The notes under the pieces are model-generated. The model searched no databases. It worked only from the letters and a program-made list of their open reading frames with translations, and had not been told where the DNA came from. Positions 21,031 to 32,784 of a stretch of 64,000 nucleotides of DNA are shown here, one piece after another (position 1 is the stretch's first letter; each line of letters begins with the position of its first letter). Position numbers and translations under genes: made by a program. The DNA is from Dendrolimus kikuchii (taxonomy: Eukaryota > Arthropoda > Insecta > Lepidoptera > Lasiocampidae). The stretch covers positions 558,001 through 622,000 of the forward strand of contig CM034403.1 of the NCBI GenBank assembly GCA_019925095.2. The letters run 5' to 3'.

Positions 21031-21540
21031 ACTTGTGACGAAATGTTTATTAATCCGACACGCACTTGGCCGATGTTTATTTCCTTAAACGTAAGAAATT
21101 AAAATAAAAATAAGAATCAATTATGATCAGGGAAAATTTAGATAAAACGTTTTATGGCGAAAATAAAATTAGGGCAGAATCCCGCGAGTGTTGCCAGGCA
21201 CAGGGAACAAGAAACCAGGAAGGGCTGGTAATGAACGAGCTCACCATCCGCCCTATTATTTTATCAACATTTTTACCCTTATTTTTCCACAACCTTTGGG
21301 AAATGGTGCAAACGACAAGAGATAGCGTGATATTATTTCTTCTGAATTCTTATATTTCAATTATCAAATGCTCTTAACTGTTAGTTAGACGCGTTTTTAA
21401 TTTGATTTTTCAGTTTTTGTTTTGATGTTTTGTATATTTTTAAATAGGCATGATAACGCAACGAATAATGAGATTAATAATGAGAAATCAATTTAACACG
21501 TACTTAAGTCCATTAAAACATCATTATTATTATTAATTAT
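21031..21540. other. No gene or recognised repeat
   Basis: A short open frame at 21123-21377 has no recognisable domain. AT-rich elsewhere. Confidence 0.35.
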
Positions 21541-21897
21541 TAATACATGAAGCAAAAACTTTGTACCCCTTTTTACGAAAATTACGTGGACGGAGGAGTA
21601 TGAAATTTCACAGACTTATAGTTTATATAGAGAAGAAGCGACAAATGCTAATATTTTTTTTAAATTATCACATTCATAAACAATACATTAAATCAATAAA
21701 AAAAACATTACACACTACCATGTATTTGACACACACGCATATATACTCTTTTGTTTATTGTTAAACTCAAATTAACAGTGCAGCCTTGGCGAAATCTGTG
21801 ATTATAGAAGTATAGTCTTTGACAACATAACCTTAGTGTTCAAACATATAATTTAAATTAATTATTATGGTCGAAGTTCGACCATGGACGAGCACTA
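21541..21897 (+). mobile_element. Helitron-like HL-D, complete copy
   Basis: ATACATGAAGCAAAAACTTT head, ACACACTACCATGTATTTGA, CCTTGGCGAAATCTGTGATT and end GGACGAGCACTAGT. The reference copy here for the family. Confidence 0.7.
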
Positions 21898-22270
21898 GTA
21901 ATTACATGTTTTATTTAATATTAGTTCAAAAAACTAATAGTAAAATAAGAATTAAAAAGTAACTTAGGTACGTTAATCGAAGGCGAAGTAGTAAAAGAGT
22001 TTTACTGGGATATAAATTAATAATTATATGTACTTATATATATTACTTACACGTGATTGAAATCCTAACATTTATGTTCAGTATCGTAATTTAAAAATTA
22101 CAATAGAGTAGTTGACAATCAAGTAACTACATTATATACGAGAATAGAAAGTTATCAACTCACGTCATACACATCTTTGGTAAGTCGACTAGCATATTAA
22201 ACAGTAATAAAAGCTATTACTGTCGTGATGTTTTTTAAAGGTCCTAATAGGCCCGGCGTCCCCCTGTCAG
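21898..22270. other. No gene or recognised repeat
   Basis: AT-rich. Nothing recognisable. Confidence 0.35.
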
Positions 22271-22490
22271 GTTGTTTTTCTTTAATGCATGAGTTCAGCA
22301 TACAGGCAAACGGTCCACTTGATGGAAAGTGGTTACCATCGCCTATGGACATTTGCAGCTACAAATGCGCTGCTCATTAAGGGAGACTGGAACCTGGCCA
22401 CTAATGCCAGAACTCAATTCAAGGTTGTTATGGCGGTGTACTCTAGGAGTGGTAGCCATCCAGCTGGGCAAATACCCTACCACCTGTCTG
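22271..22490 (-). mobile_element. S300 SINE-like copy, degenerate short form
   Basis: TTTAATGCATGAGTTCAGCA to CCTACCACCTGTCTGTCG. Several deletions; stops near the recurrent short-form end. Confidence 0.8.
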
Positions 22491-23334
22491 TCGTTGTTAT
22501 AGTGTGCTCCTTTAACACGTGAAATGTTTTTTCTGAAAATGTTCAGCGAAATCTTTTTCCGGGTTTACTTTATTTACATATGATTATAATCTTTTACAAC
22601 TATGATGATAACAAGATAGTTAAACATCTGCTTTTTAATATATGAACATTGTTTTACGTATAAATTAGCAACTTTTATACTATGCCTTACTCTCTCCGCT
22701 CGCTCGTCCCTTACACTACATACATTGCAGACCGCTGCTCGCGCACGCCGCTCGCTCGTCCCCAATGCGGTATTACCGGTCGCAGGTTACGAATCCCACG
22801 TAGTGCCAACGCCGCACTTTTTCAACCTCATTCAGGTGTAATTGATGGCGCCTAATCAGATTGACCTCATTATTTATATGGGACAGGTGTTTTAATATCG
22901 CTTACATTACATAAGTTTCCGCAGCTCCCCATAAATGCTCCATTAAGGGTTAATTATTTCATGCTGGAAGGTAATGACTTCGTCTGTATGTCTTTATATT
23001 ATTTTAAGAGTGGGATTAGAAAGAAAAGAAAGACATATTTTATTTAGGACAAAAATTGTACAGAGTATTATTAAACAGTAAAATAATAGAAACAGAACGA
23101 GTCTTAAAATTAGACCCAGTCTCAGTATATGCCGACCAATTAAGACCAGCTCTATTCATCCACCTAGGACCAGCAAGTGAAGTTACGAAGGACAATACAA
23201 CTCACGTAATAATACATAATGTACAATTCAGTTAAATAATAATAAAACTAACGTATTTAACGACAACATATCATAAAAAAATAATAAGTTCAAAAATACA
23301 CCTAATCATTAATAATAAATAAAATAATATATAT
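22491..23334. other. No gene or recognised repeat
   Basis: About 840 bp. A patch rich in CGCTCGCTCGTCCC at 22695-22765 stands out for GC content, but no open frame or motif could be assigned. Confidence 0.4.
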
Positions 23335-24143
23335 TGTTACATACCGACAAACAAATGCGCAGAACTGTCGGTCGTAAAAGCGCAGTATTTAGGAATTCTC
23401 TTGTTACACTTTGTGTTTAGAATTTCTGATTAAGAAAACATGCTATTGTTTTTCTACTTTTTTTTATTGCAGGAGTTCAGCAGACAGGCAGACGGCCCAC
23501 TTGATGGAAAGCGGTTACCATCGCCTATGGACATTTGCAATACCAAAGGTGCTAGCTGCAAATGCGCTGCTGCTCTCTTAAAGGAGAGTGGAACCTGGTC
23601 ACTAATGACGGAACACAACTCAAGGTTTTTATGGCGACATACTTTAGACAAAGCCATCCAGTCGGGCAAATTCCCTACCACCTGCCTGTGGGTTATTTTG
23701 TCGCCTCTTACGATAGGCCGCCCGGCCGCAGGAAATTGTATTCTTTCTTCGTTCCTGCACGGATAACTACTTATTTTATCGCCGTCATTAGTGTCGAACT
23801 AATCCTTATTGTTATTGTTTTCAACTTTGTTGGTCGTTGGCAGGTGTGCAAATTACATTTTCTTGGAAGAACCCAGCCCACGAGCTTCCATTGTGTATTA
23901 TACAGTTTATTATAAAATAATGCCCGAACGGAGGGGCGAGGCAGTCGAGCGAGGATTATGATACGAGTAAGACGTACATTCGACAAGCGATATTGTGACG
24001 GACTTTGCGCGTGTTATTGAATCGTGTAGTTGTACTAGTAGTGTCTAGCTATGTTTGTACCTATATTATACGTGTTTGTATAGTTCTAATAAATTCTATA
24101 GTAATTTCAACGGCATTTTAATTTCAAGTCCACACTCGTAACA
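23335..24143 (+). mobile_element. LTR-W solo LTR split by S300
   Basis: TGTTACATACCGACA start to CACTCGTAACA end. TATA-like and AATAAA signals present. No internal region. Flanks are ATAT (left) and ATGT (right). S300 lies at 23459-23766. Confidence 0.88.
23459..23766 (-). mobile_element. S300 SINE-like copy nested in LTR-W
   Basis: Full-length. CTACTT on both sides is the probable target duplication, judged against the uninterrupted LTR (TTTTCTACTTGTTTTATGGC at 45508). Confidence 0.93.
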
Positions 24144-24241
24144 ATGTATGTATGTATATTAATCATTGTACTGACCACATGCACAGTAAAACAAAGTGAG
24201 AAGAGAATAAGTATATAAAATAAATAAATTATAATACAATT

Positions 24242-24478
24242 GACGGCCTCTGTGGTTGAGCGGGCTAAGTCTTTGCCGGCGTACCTCACTGCAACGCAGA
24301 GGTTCCGGGTTCGATTCCTGGTATAGTAAATTTCGGAAACGTATTTTCTCCGTTATTTACTATGGTCTGGTTGCCTGGGATCGGCCCCAGAGTAGTCCCT
24401 TGTATATTACCCATAACACAAGCGTAACTTGCTTAATTTGGGGATATACATTGTGTGTGTTTGTCTGCCGATTATTAT
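24242..24478 (+). mobile_element. SINE-A, tRNA-headed SINE
   Basis: GACGGCCTCTGTGGTTGAGC to TCTGCCGATTATTAT. B box GGTTCGATTCC at about 24309. Confidence 0.9.
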
Positions 24479-24709
24479 ATATAAAAAAAAAAAATTAAGG
24501 TAAATTAATATTAAAATATGGATTATGATATATTTGTTTTATATCTGGACTGTTAAAGGTGTCCATGCAGCTTATATCAATATATATTAACATTGAGGTG
24601 TCTATCTGTCACTGAAAACAAATACTAACATTATAGTTAAAACTATAATCTTTTAAATTATTTATTTATTTATCTATAATAATAATTTAACATCACGAAA
24701 TAATTGTAA

Positions 24710-25000
24710 GGGAGAAAGAATACAATGTCCTGCGTTGGGGCGGCCTGTCGTAAGAGGCGACTGAACAACCCACAGCCAGGTGGTAGGGCATTTGCCCGAC
24801 TGGATGGCTACCACCCCTGGTCTAAAGTATGTCGCCATAACAACCTTGAGTTGTGTTCCGGCATTAGTGACCAGGTTCCAGTCTCCCTTAAGAGAGCAGC
24901 AGCGCATTTGTAGCACCTTTGGTGTTGCAAATGTCCATAGGCGATGATAACCGCTTTCCAATCAGTGGACCGTCTGCCTGTCTGCTGAACTCCTGCAATA
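24710..25000 (+). mobile_element. S300 SINE-like copy, slightly 5'-truncated
   Basis: Starts GGGAGAAAGAATACAATG and ends CTCCTGCAATAAAAAA. Head variant GCGTTGGGGCGGCC. Confidence 0.93.
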
Positions 25001-25064
25001 AAAAAATGTAATCAAAATGATGTGTACATGTAATTTTATATTATTGTACTAAATAAAATACTTA

Positions 25065-25339
25065 TACATACATACATACATACATAACTTCACGCCAGTT
25101 CCCTTGTGGGGTAGGCACGAACAACAGAGTGCCATTTAGGCTTATTCTTACACACCTCACTTGCCTCTTTGACATTCATAACTCTTGTCATGCAAGCTCG
25201 TCTGTTCTTAAGGCTCCTGACATCACCTTCTGCTAGTACACGATCAATTTGATCATGGAAGGTGTGTCGTGGCCTTCCACGACTTCTGCATCCATCCACT
25301 TTTGCATTGTATATCTGTTTAGTCATTCTTTCATCATGC
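25065..25339 (-). mobile_element. RTE-W 3' fragment, 12-bp duplication with one mismatch
   Basis: Antisense (ATGT)n tail through the HDERMTKQIYN codons. Flanks ATAAAATACTTA (25053-25064) and ATAAAATACGTA (25340-25351). Confidence 0.92.
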
Positions 25340-25362
25340 ATAAAATACGTATGACTTACTTA

Positions 25363-25420
25363 TACACCTACTCCCATATGCATTGTATATATATATACAA
25401 TGTATATGGGAGTAGGTGTA
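25363..25420. repeat. 58-bp near-perfect palindrome
   Basis: TACACCTACTCCCATATG at left pairs with CATATGGGAGTAGGTGTA-type sequence at right with one mismatched pair. Lies 11 bp beyond the 5'-end target duplication of the RTE-W copy. Confidence 0.92.
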
Positions 25421-25596
25421 CATACAATAACAGCCTGTATGTATATGTACACAGCATCTTATTATATGAATGACTTTAGAATTTGTCTGACTGACTTCCT
25501 GAGTATTTGTCAAATTATAACTGTAGCAAGACTTCCTGACGAATACACTGCAACAATCCTGGATGTTGAGGAGCAGGATATCTACAGACAATATAG

Positions 25597-26240
25597 AACT
25601 AATATTATAAAGCTGAAGAGTTTGTTTGTTTAAACGCGCTAATCTCAGGAACCGCTGGTCCGATTTGAAAAAGTCTTTCAGTGTTGAATAGAACATTTAT
25701 CGAGGAAGGCTATAGGCTATAGGATATTATAGAACAAAACAATGTACTACCACTTTGCAGAACATATAATTGTCTACAAAAAATATCGCGTAACCATATG
25801 TCTAACTATTGTAGTTATCTCACAATAAGGGTTTTCTTTTATTTTTTTAAATAATTAAAATGACGTCGCTTCAAAAACTCTTTATTTTGTACCTCGGTAT
25901 TAATCCTTATCAAAATAAATTACTCCATTTTCAAGACGAATTCAATACCTTTCTAGAACTTTTTGAATGATTCAATTCGGACGTTCCATTCAAAAGATAT
26001 CGCGATATTTAAAATGCAAGTATTAGTGTTGTAGCCAAATATACTAATATTGTTTGATTAAACGCGCTAATCTCAGGAACTACTGGTCTGATTTGAAAAA
26101 TTCTTTCAGTGTTGGATAGCCCATTTATCGAGGAAGGCTATAGGCTATATATCATCACGCTAAGACCAATGAAGAATGTTTCAAAATCGGAGGGTTTTGA
26201 AAGCAAATTCCACGCGGACGACGTCAGGGGCACAGCTAGT
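25597..26240 (+). mobile_element. Helitron-like HL-A, long form
   Basis: Head ACTAATATTATAAAGCTGAA, unique internal part (ATATCGCGTAACCATATG, CTTTCTAGAACTTTTTGAAT), then a second HL-A-like module (AACGCGCTAATCTCAGGAAC) and the end GGGCACAGCTAGT. Same arrangement as 54250-54996. Confidence 0.78.
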
Positions 26241-26578
26241 ATTAGTATAAAATGTTTAAAATTATTAAAATATTGTAATAAATGTTCAGACTACCATTCT
26301 TGAAAAGGTCAAAGAACTTTGAGGGTAATTGCTAAAGACCAGAGTTACAAGGCTCAAAACTAAATCAAAGTTGCATTAATTTGGATAATTAATGTAATTG
26401 TGAGTCGACGCTTCGTTACATCCCGAGAACTCTTGAGTATCCGCTATTCACAGTAATATCCGACTATCCAGATTAAGTTTCAGTTGAAACGCTAATATCT
26501 CAACCAAAGTTTTGCAGTATTCATGAACTTTAAAGTGATTCATGATGTTAGGTAATTATGAGAGATTTTTTAAATAAA
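26241..26578. other. No gene or recognised repeat
   Basis: Apparently single-copy. Nothing recognisable. Confidence 0.35.
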
Positions 26579-26985
26579 ACTAGCGGCCCTGGCAGACGTT
26601 GTTCTGCTCTGAAAAAATAAAATTCTAGAACCCGATCCCAGCGCCATCTACCGGTTCTAATTGCGAATCTAATCCATCCGGGAACCCACTCAAACACACA
26701 AAAACCAAATCATCATAATCGGTCCAGGTTATTAGGAGGATTTTGCAACCCGATCTCAGCGCCATCTACCGGTTCTAATTGCGAATCTAATCCATCCGGG
26801 ACCCCACTCAAACACACAAAAACAAAATCACAAAAATCGCTCCAGGTGATAAGGAGAATTGTAGAATCCGATCTCAGCGCCACCTAACGGTTCCAATTGT
26901 GGATCTAAACCATCCCGGGACCCACTCAAACACACACATAAAATTTCATCAAAATCGGTAAAGTCGTTCTGAAGTTATAAAATTA
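26579..26985 (-). mobile_element. Helitron-like HL-C with three internal modules
   Basis: ACTAGCGGCCCTGGCAGACG (reverse of the CTAGT end), then three tandem modules of about 118 bp, each with GCGCCAnCTAnCGGTTC and ACCCACTCAAACACAC. Other HL-C copies here have one or two. Confidence 0.75.
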
Positions 26986-27079
26986 CAACAATTAATACTA
27001 TGCTAATAATACAACAATGGTAAGATAATAGCAAAACAAACATAAGTTCAATCTTAAGTGTCCTATTCCTGAATGTAGG

Positions 27080-27262
27080 TTGATTTAGGGAAGATAATGA
27101 GCACCTGGGGAGAGGAGGATCCAACCCCTATTGACGAAGTGAGTTTGTCCTGCTTCCCGGGGCATTCTCAAGCACTGATGCGCAGGATCAGGGTGGGCGT
27201 AACTACGTTCTAAGTCTCACGCTCTTCCTACCATAAGCGCGGGGCACATAGGAGGAAGGTGG
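27080..27262. mobile_element. Possible LINE 3' UTR piece, GC-rich
   Basis: GGGCGTAACTACGTTCTAAG and AAGCGCGGGGCA parallel GGGCGTAACTATGTTCTAAA and AAGCGCAGGGTC at 30926-30985. The shared order suggests the same retroelement UTR. Class not established. Confidence 0.4.
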
Positions 27263-27267
27263 TTGGA

Positions 27268-27487
27268 GATCAGCAGACAGGCAGACGGCACACTTGATGG
27301 AAAGCGGTTACCATCGCCTATCGACATTTGCATCAGCAAAGTTGCTACAAATGCGCTGCTGCTCTCTTAAAGGAAACTGGAACCTGGTCACTAATGCCGG
27401 AACACAACTCAAGGTTGTTATGGCGACATCTTTTAGACCAGGGATGGTAGCCATCCAGTCGGGCAAATGCCCTATCACCTGGCTGGA
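27268..27487 (-). mobile_element. S300 SINE-like copy, short form
   Basis: GATCAGCAGACAGGCAGACG to CCTATCACCTGGCTGG. Stops at the recurrent short-form 5' end. The poly(A) side is lost. Confidence 0.87.
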
Positions 27488-27744
27488 GTGTAACCTCTCC
27501 TTATATAGCCAGTCAATACTTCATATTTTAATAGGCTGTAGGCACATATTTTGTGCGTCGTGACCTTCAAACTTCATCTCTTAAAACCGGCCTTATCCTT
27601 GATTTCCAATCCATTTGTTCCATGTAAGGGGATTAAAATGTCTGAGCAAATGAAACGAGTACCCCGTATATCATTGTATTTCGCTCGCAACAATGTTTAC
27701 ATTAGATTTATTTGCAGATATAGTATTGCCAGTTTAAAAAAAAA

Positions 27745-27950
27745 ATATCGCATGACTTCAGCAGCAGAGACTTGTAACAACAAAGGCGCTACCAATGTGC
27801 TGCCGCTCTATAAAGAGCAGCTGGGGCATAGCCACTAATGCCGGAACACAAGTCAAGGTTGTTATGGCCGTATGCGACCAGGGGTGGTAGTCATGTAGAT
27901 GGGCAGATACCGTAGGAATTTGTATTCTTTCTCCGTTCCTACACGGATGA
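27745..27950 (-). mobile_element. S300 SINE-like copy, highly degenerate
   Basis: CATGACTTCAGCAGCAGAGA, AACAACAAAGGCGCTACCAA, GCCACTAATGCCGGAACACA, CTCCGTTCCTACACGGAT in S300 order. Confidence 0.75.
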
Positions 27951-28084
27951 TGATATCATCATCAACATTTTGATTTGTTTGTATTGAATAGAAAGTATGT
28001 ATGTATATGTAGTAGTCTACATACAAAACTTATGACATGATAATTATGACTTAAGAGTGATATAGATAGACAAATTGTAGTTTT

Positions 28085-28320
28085 TTTTTGTGTTGTATTG
28101 TATTATTTAATTCCTTTTTTATTTTATATCTAATTTTCCAATATTTCATCAAATTTATTATAATTTTCTTATAGTTGTATGAGCCAAATGCGTAACAAGA
28201 ATTATTTTTTTAGTGGAAACTTAGTTGATATGTGTATTAAGTTATGTGTTTTATATTGTAAGAATTATAATTATTGTATGTTTCCCAAATAAATTAAATA
28301 AATAAATAAATAAAATAAAT
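28085..28320 (+). mobile_element. LINE 3' tail (AAATAAAT)n
   Basis: Ends GTATGTTTCCCAAATAAATT then (AAATAAAT)n. The inverted counterpart is at 52640-52690 (AATTTGTTTGGGAAACATAC), next to antisense reverse-transcriptase-like codons. Confidence 0.55.
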
Positions 28321-28704
28321 TTGTTTGTATTGAATAGAAAGTACTACTGCATACTTGTATTGTATTCTACTCATAGTCCGTCAAGACTATAAGTAGAATA
28401 CTGAGCCCAGATTACCGTCTTCTATGGGTAAGGTGCCCAGAAGGCTGGCTACGTTTCCTCGCTGGATCGCCATACTGATCCGCTGGCGATTCATCCATTT
28501 CTAAGTGTTTTTTGAAAATCATACATACATATGTTTTTTTCACTGTATTTATTCACTTTGTCGTTTATCGCATAGTCATGGAAAGTGCTTACTACTTGTA
28601 AGTGTGTAATAGAATTTGACATCATTTGACTTATGTTTCTTTGAAGTGTTTGAGCATCTATAAATTGCTCGCACGTGTTTATATCAGAGCGATGACGAAA
28701 TAAG
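28321..28704. other. No gene or recognised repeat
   Basis: No motif recognised apart from a GTATTGAATAGAAAGTA word duplicated at 27983 and 28327, on either side of the LINE tail. That repeat may be its target duplication. Confidence 0.4.
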
Positions 28705-28927
28705 CTACGTAGTAAGGTGGTAGGGTATTTGCCCGACTGGATGGATACCACCTGGTCTAAAGTATGTCGCCATAACAACCTTGCTTTGTGTTCCGGCATT
28801 AGTGACCAGTTTCCCTTAAGAGAGCAGCAGCGCATTTGTAGCACCTTAGGTGTTGCAAATGTCCATAGGCGATGGTAACCGCTTTCCGTCAAGTGGGCCG
28901 TCTACCTGTCGGCCGAACTCCTGAAAT
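28705..28927 (+). mobile_element. S300 SINE-like copy, short form
   Basis: Begins GTAAGGTGGTAGGGTATTTG at the recurrent 5' end and finishes CTCCTGAAATAAAAAAAA. Confidence 0.9.
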
Positions 28928-29308
28928 AAAAAAAAGTAATCACAACTACCCGCATTCATTTATCAAGGTACATGCGATTAAAAAAAAAAGCACGATTATT
29001 TTATAAATCCCTATCCTTACTTTCTTGATATCAAAAGTCTACATGTTTTAGCAAATTTTTTGTACTTGGCAACACCAAAAATAAATACCATTCGTGATAC
29101 ACGTGCCGTGTTTGATACGGTAAGATACGACAGATAAACCAGCGATATGGAAACGCTAAGTATATATATTGCGATTTGATATATACAGACTATGGAGTGT
29201 TACGAAAGGATTTATGTGAGATAAAAAATATGGCGAAGTGGGTGTTGGTCATAATAAATAAGTGACTTAGTATTATGTATACTTTTTATTACAAAGTTCT
29301 TATCCGGG
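28928..29308. other. No gene or recognised repeat
   Basis: AT-rich. Nothing recognisable. Confidence 0.35.
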
Positions 29309-29617
29309 GCTTTTTTTTTATTGCAGGAGTTCAGCAGACAGGCAGACGGCCCACTTGATGGAAAGCGGTTACCATCGCCTAAGGACATTTGCAACACCAA
29401 AGGTGCTACAAATGCGCTGCTGCTCTCTAAAGGGAGTCTGGAACCCGGTCACTAATGCCGGAACTCAAAGTTGTTATGGCGGCATGTTCTAGACCAGGGG
29501 TGGTAGCCATCCAGTCGGGCGATGCCCTACCACCTGGCTGTGGGTTGTTTAGTCGCCTCTTACGACATGCCGCCCGGCCGCAGGAAATTGTATTCTTTCT
29601 CTGTTCCTGCATGGATA
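29309..29617 (-). mobile_element. S300 SINE-like copy, full-length
   Basis: TTTTATTGCAGGAGTTCAGC to CTGTTCCTGCATGGATAA. Confidence 0.93.
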
Positions 29618-29867
29618 AACGGCTTACTAGAGTAGAATAAAAAATATATAAGTACAACACAAGATAAAATATATACTCACAGACACTATAGTAGGGTAGG
29701 CTCAGCGGGGATTTTGGGATTTACTCGAGCGTGGCAGAATAACATAAGGGGAGAAACCTTGCACTATGTACCCCCACCATGTATTAACCCTTTATATAGG
29801 ATGGGGATATTTTTTATTCTTCCATATTTTTTTCAAACCGTCAGATTAAGGAAATTCCTCCACATAT

Positions 29868-30106
29868 TGCCAGGTGTTAGGGCATTTGCCCGACTGGCTG
29901 GCTACCACCCCTGTTCTAAAGTATGTCGCCATAACAACCTTGAGTTGTGTTCCGGCATTAGTGACCAGGTTCCAGTTTTCCTTAAGATAGCAGCAGCGCA
30001 TTTGTAGCATCTTTGCTATTGTAAATGTCCATAGGCGATGTTAACCGCTTTCCACCAAGTGGGCCGTCTGCCTGTCTGCTGATCTCCTGCAATAAAAAAA
30101 AACATA
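29868..30106 (+). mobile_element. S300 SINE-like copy, short form
   Basis: Begins GCCAGGTGTTAGGGCATTTG, the recurrent 5' end, and finishes TCTCCTGCAATAAAAAAA. Confidence 0.92.
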
Positions 30107-30719
30107 ATTATCAAATTATGGGTCAGCACGACAAGGACATAAAGCTGAACCGTCTGTATATTAATCTGACGCGCTTGAGTATTTCAATATTACGTTTTTT
30201 TTTGCATTTTCAAAAATCGGCCATGACTTTTGGTCTCGTCCAAATCGTCATTCTTTTGAATAGGGAGTTCCTTTAGGGTTTACTTAACATCCCTTTTGAA
30301 TATCTGACGCGCTTGAGTATTTCTGTGTGACACGCTCCCCCCACCAGTGAAAGGGCATACATCATATACCTTTTTTCTTTTTAGCATCTAATCTTCACAA
30401 TCCAAAAGGTCCCCGCGAAGTTCGAGTAACTCCACATTTAAGATCTTGGGCTCCCCTACTACTACTCTAGTGCCCGATAAGGGTGCGTGTGCGAGGAACA
30501 CAGCAATATTCTTTATATGACTCATTGTTTTCATGTTAAAAAGGGTAACACGTGCAACTCAGTAGTGTTATAATGTTCGAGAACATTCCGCTCAATTAAA
30601 AATAATTCGTAAAAACACTTTACTTTTCCCGCAATATTATAAATATTTTTGTTGAATTTCTCCATTTTCTAATGTTAATTAATTAACTTAACGAAAGTCA
30701 AAATAGACAAAATTGCAGC
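30107..30719. other. No gene; short direct repeat
   Basis: TCTGACGCGCTTGAGTATTT occurs at about 30164 and 30302. Otherwise apparently single-copy, with no supported open frame. Confidence 0.4.
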
Positions 30720-31150
30720 GCGTGCTAATGCGTCTTCTCGAGGTCGCCGGCCATCAGCTGGCACCCGGAGAGGCAGGTTCGCGCATTACTTCCCTCCCTG
30801 AGTTAGGTTCCGTTTACCGCGGGGGGCCTTTAGCTTGCTAGGAGAGCAAAGGACCTTCTACCCCCGCACAACGAAGTGGGGTGTGTTCTCCCAGGACACA
30901 CTCCAGGCACTTTATTGCGCTGGATCGGCTGGGCGTAACTATGTTCTAAATCTCAGCCTTTCCAACACAAACAAAAGCGCAGGGTCGTCAGGGAGGAGGG
31001 GGTTTTTAGTGGGTTGCTCGCTCGTGTAGCAACGCTCGGAGTCTTCCACACTATTCTGTGACGTCGATCGCGGACGGAGCGCTGCCACGAGCATACTATT
31101 GCTGCAGTGTTATCGCCCCCGACCGACGCGTGTCGTTCCCCTAGCAACGA
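30720..31150. mobile_element. GC-rich block, possible LINE UTR
   Basis: Markedly GC-rich compared with its surroundings. Shares ordered words with 27080-27262, and GGGGGTTTTTAGTGGGT is reminiscent of the GGGGTTTTATTGGGT tail of the retroposon at 50869-51430. Probably part of a non-LTR element; not proven. Confidence 0.4.
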
Positions 31151-31457
31151 CCCAGTTTGTGCGTAAATCGGTTAAGCATTTTCCCTCGCCTCAAAACAAA
31201 AAAAAAAGACAAAATTTATTTTTTCAATAAAATTCTACTCCAGAACTATGAGGTTGTCTCTTTAATTTAAAACTGAAAATTCGAGTCTGATTCGCTAGAA
31301 ATAATTGATTTCACTTTCAATTAATGCCTGTTACAAAAATAAATAATTTTTGAAACATGCATTAATGTTAGCGTGCTGATTACGCATGAAAGTATAATCC
31401 ATAAGGACGTTTACTTAAAACACTTCTATCCAAATAGATATAACAAATAATAATAAT
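31151..31457. other. No gene or recognised repeat
   Basis: AT-rich, with a (A)n run at 31196. Nothing else is seen. Confidence 0.35.
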
Positions 31458-31855
31458 ACATATATACATAAATAACTTCACGCCAGTTCCCTTGCGGGGT
31501 AGGCACGGACAACAGAGTGCCATTTAGGCTTATTCTTACACACCTCACTTGCCTCTTTGACATTCATAACTCTTGTCATGCAAGCTCGTCTGTTCTTAAG
31601 GCTCCTGACATCACCTTCTGCTAGTACACGATTAATTTGATCATGGAAGGTGTGTCGTGGCCTTCCACGACTTCTGCATCCGTCCACTTTTGCATTGTAT
31701 ATCTGTTTAGTCATTCTTTTATCATGTATTCTTTCTACATGCCCGAACCACCGGAGCATTCCTTTCCTTACCTTCACCCCGACACTCTCTTTCAGACCAA
31801 CTCTCTTTCTTACTTCGGTATTACGAACGCGGTCCGCGAGCGTCACTCCGCATAG
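31458..31855 (-). pseudogene. RTE-W C-terminal fragment
   Basis: Antisense coding from CGVTLADRVRNTEVRKRVGL to AYPARELA, open throughout, then tail. Its 5' end (plus-strand right) abuts a fragment of a different RTE-like element at 31856. Confidence 0.92.
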
Positions 31856-31985
31856 GAATAATTCGGGTATCCCTTCATCTCTCTTTTCTTCCACCATATT
31901 CCAATTAATTGGGGTCGGCACAATATGTCTTTTCCTTCCACACTCCTCTATTCTGACATACATCTTCTGTCACACCATAAATCAT
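31856..31985 (-). pseudogene. C-terminus and UTR of a second RTE-like LINE
   Basis: On the minus strand a frame reads TEDVCQNRGVWKEKTYCADP followed by Asn and a stop. This is the usual C-terminal signature (W..R..W...T..ADP) of many RTE/CR1-type reverse transcriptase frames and is not part of RTE-W. Only the last 25 or so codons and about 60 bp of UTR remain. Confidence 0.7.
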
Positions 31986-31990
31986 TATAT

Positions 31991-32745
31991 TGTTACGAGT
32001 CGCAGGACTCGAATTAAAATACCGTTGGAATTACTATAGAATTTATTAGAACTATACAAACACGTATAACACAGGTACAAATATAACTGAACACAACCAG
32101 TCCAAACGTAATGCAGAAGATCGTAATTCATCTTTTATCCGTGCAGGAACGGAGAAAGAATACAATTTCCTGCGGCCAGGCGGCCTGTCGTAAGGGGCGA
32201 CAAAACAACACACAGCCAGGTGGTAGGGCGTTTGCCTGACTTGATGGCTACCACCCTTGGTCAAAGTATGTCGCCATAACAACCTTGAGTTGTGTTCCGG
32301 CATTAGTGACCAGGTTCCAGTCTCCTTTAAGAGAGCAGCAGCGCATTTGTAGCACCTTTGGTGTTGTAAATGTCCATAGGCGATGGTAACCGCTTCCCAT
32401 CAAGTAGGCCGTCTGCCTGTCTGCTGAACTCCTGCAATAAAAAATAAATAAATAATAATTCAATAACACGCGCAAAGTCCGTCACTAAATAGTTTACCGA
32501 ATGTACACAAATCTCGCCTTGATCCTGGTTCTCTGGTCATTGCTTTATACTGCACCGATACAATATGTATGCCCGACAGCGTAGAGCGAATTTCTTAGAA
32601 TCAGTTCGACACACCTGGCTAATGACTGCCATAAAAGATTACATTGCACAATGGGCTGTTTTTCTAATTACATATTTTAAACAAAAAGTGTGCTTTTATG
32701 GTATGCGGGTATGAATCCACTTTCGTCGGCTTGTAGGTCGTAACA
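31991..32745 (-). mobile_element. LTR-W solo LTR split by S300
   Basis: Plus strand reads TGTTACGAGTCGCAGGAC to GTCGTAACA. Flanked by ATAT at 31987-31990 and 32746-32749. S300 is nested at 32127-32442, with TAATTCA on both sides. No internal region. Confidence 0.92.
32127..32442 (+). mobile_element. S300 SINE-like copy nested in LTR-W
   Basis: Full-length, TTTATCCGTGCAGGAACGG to CTCCTGCAATAAAAAATAAA. Opposite to LTR-W's transcription direction. Confidence 0.94.
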
Positions 32746-32784
32746 ATATCATTTAACATCATATCATTTGTTTAATATTCTTTT

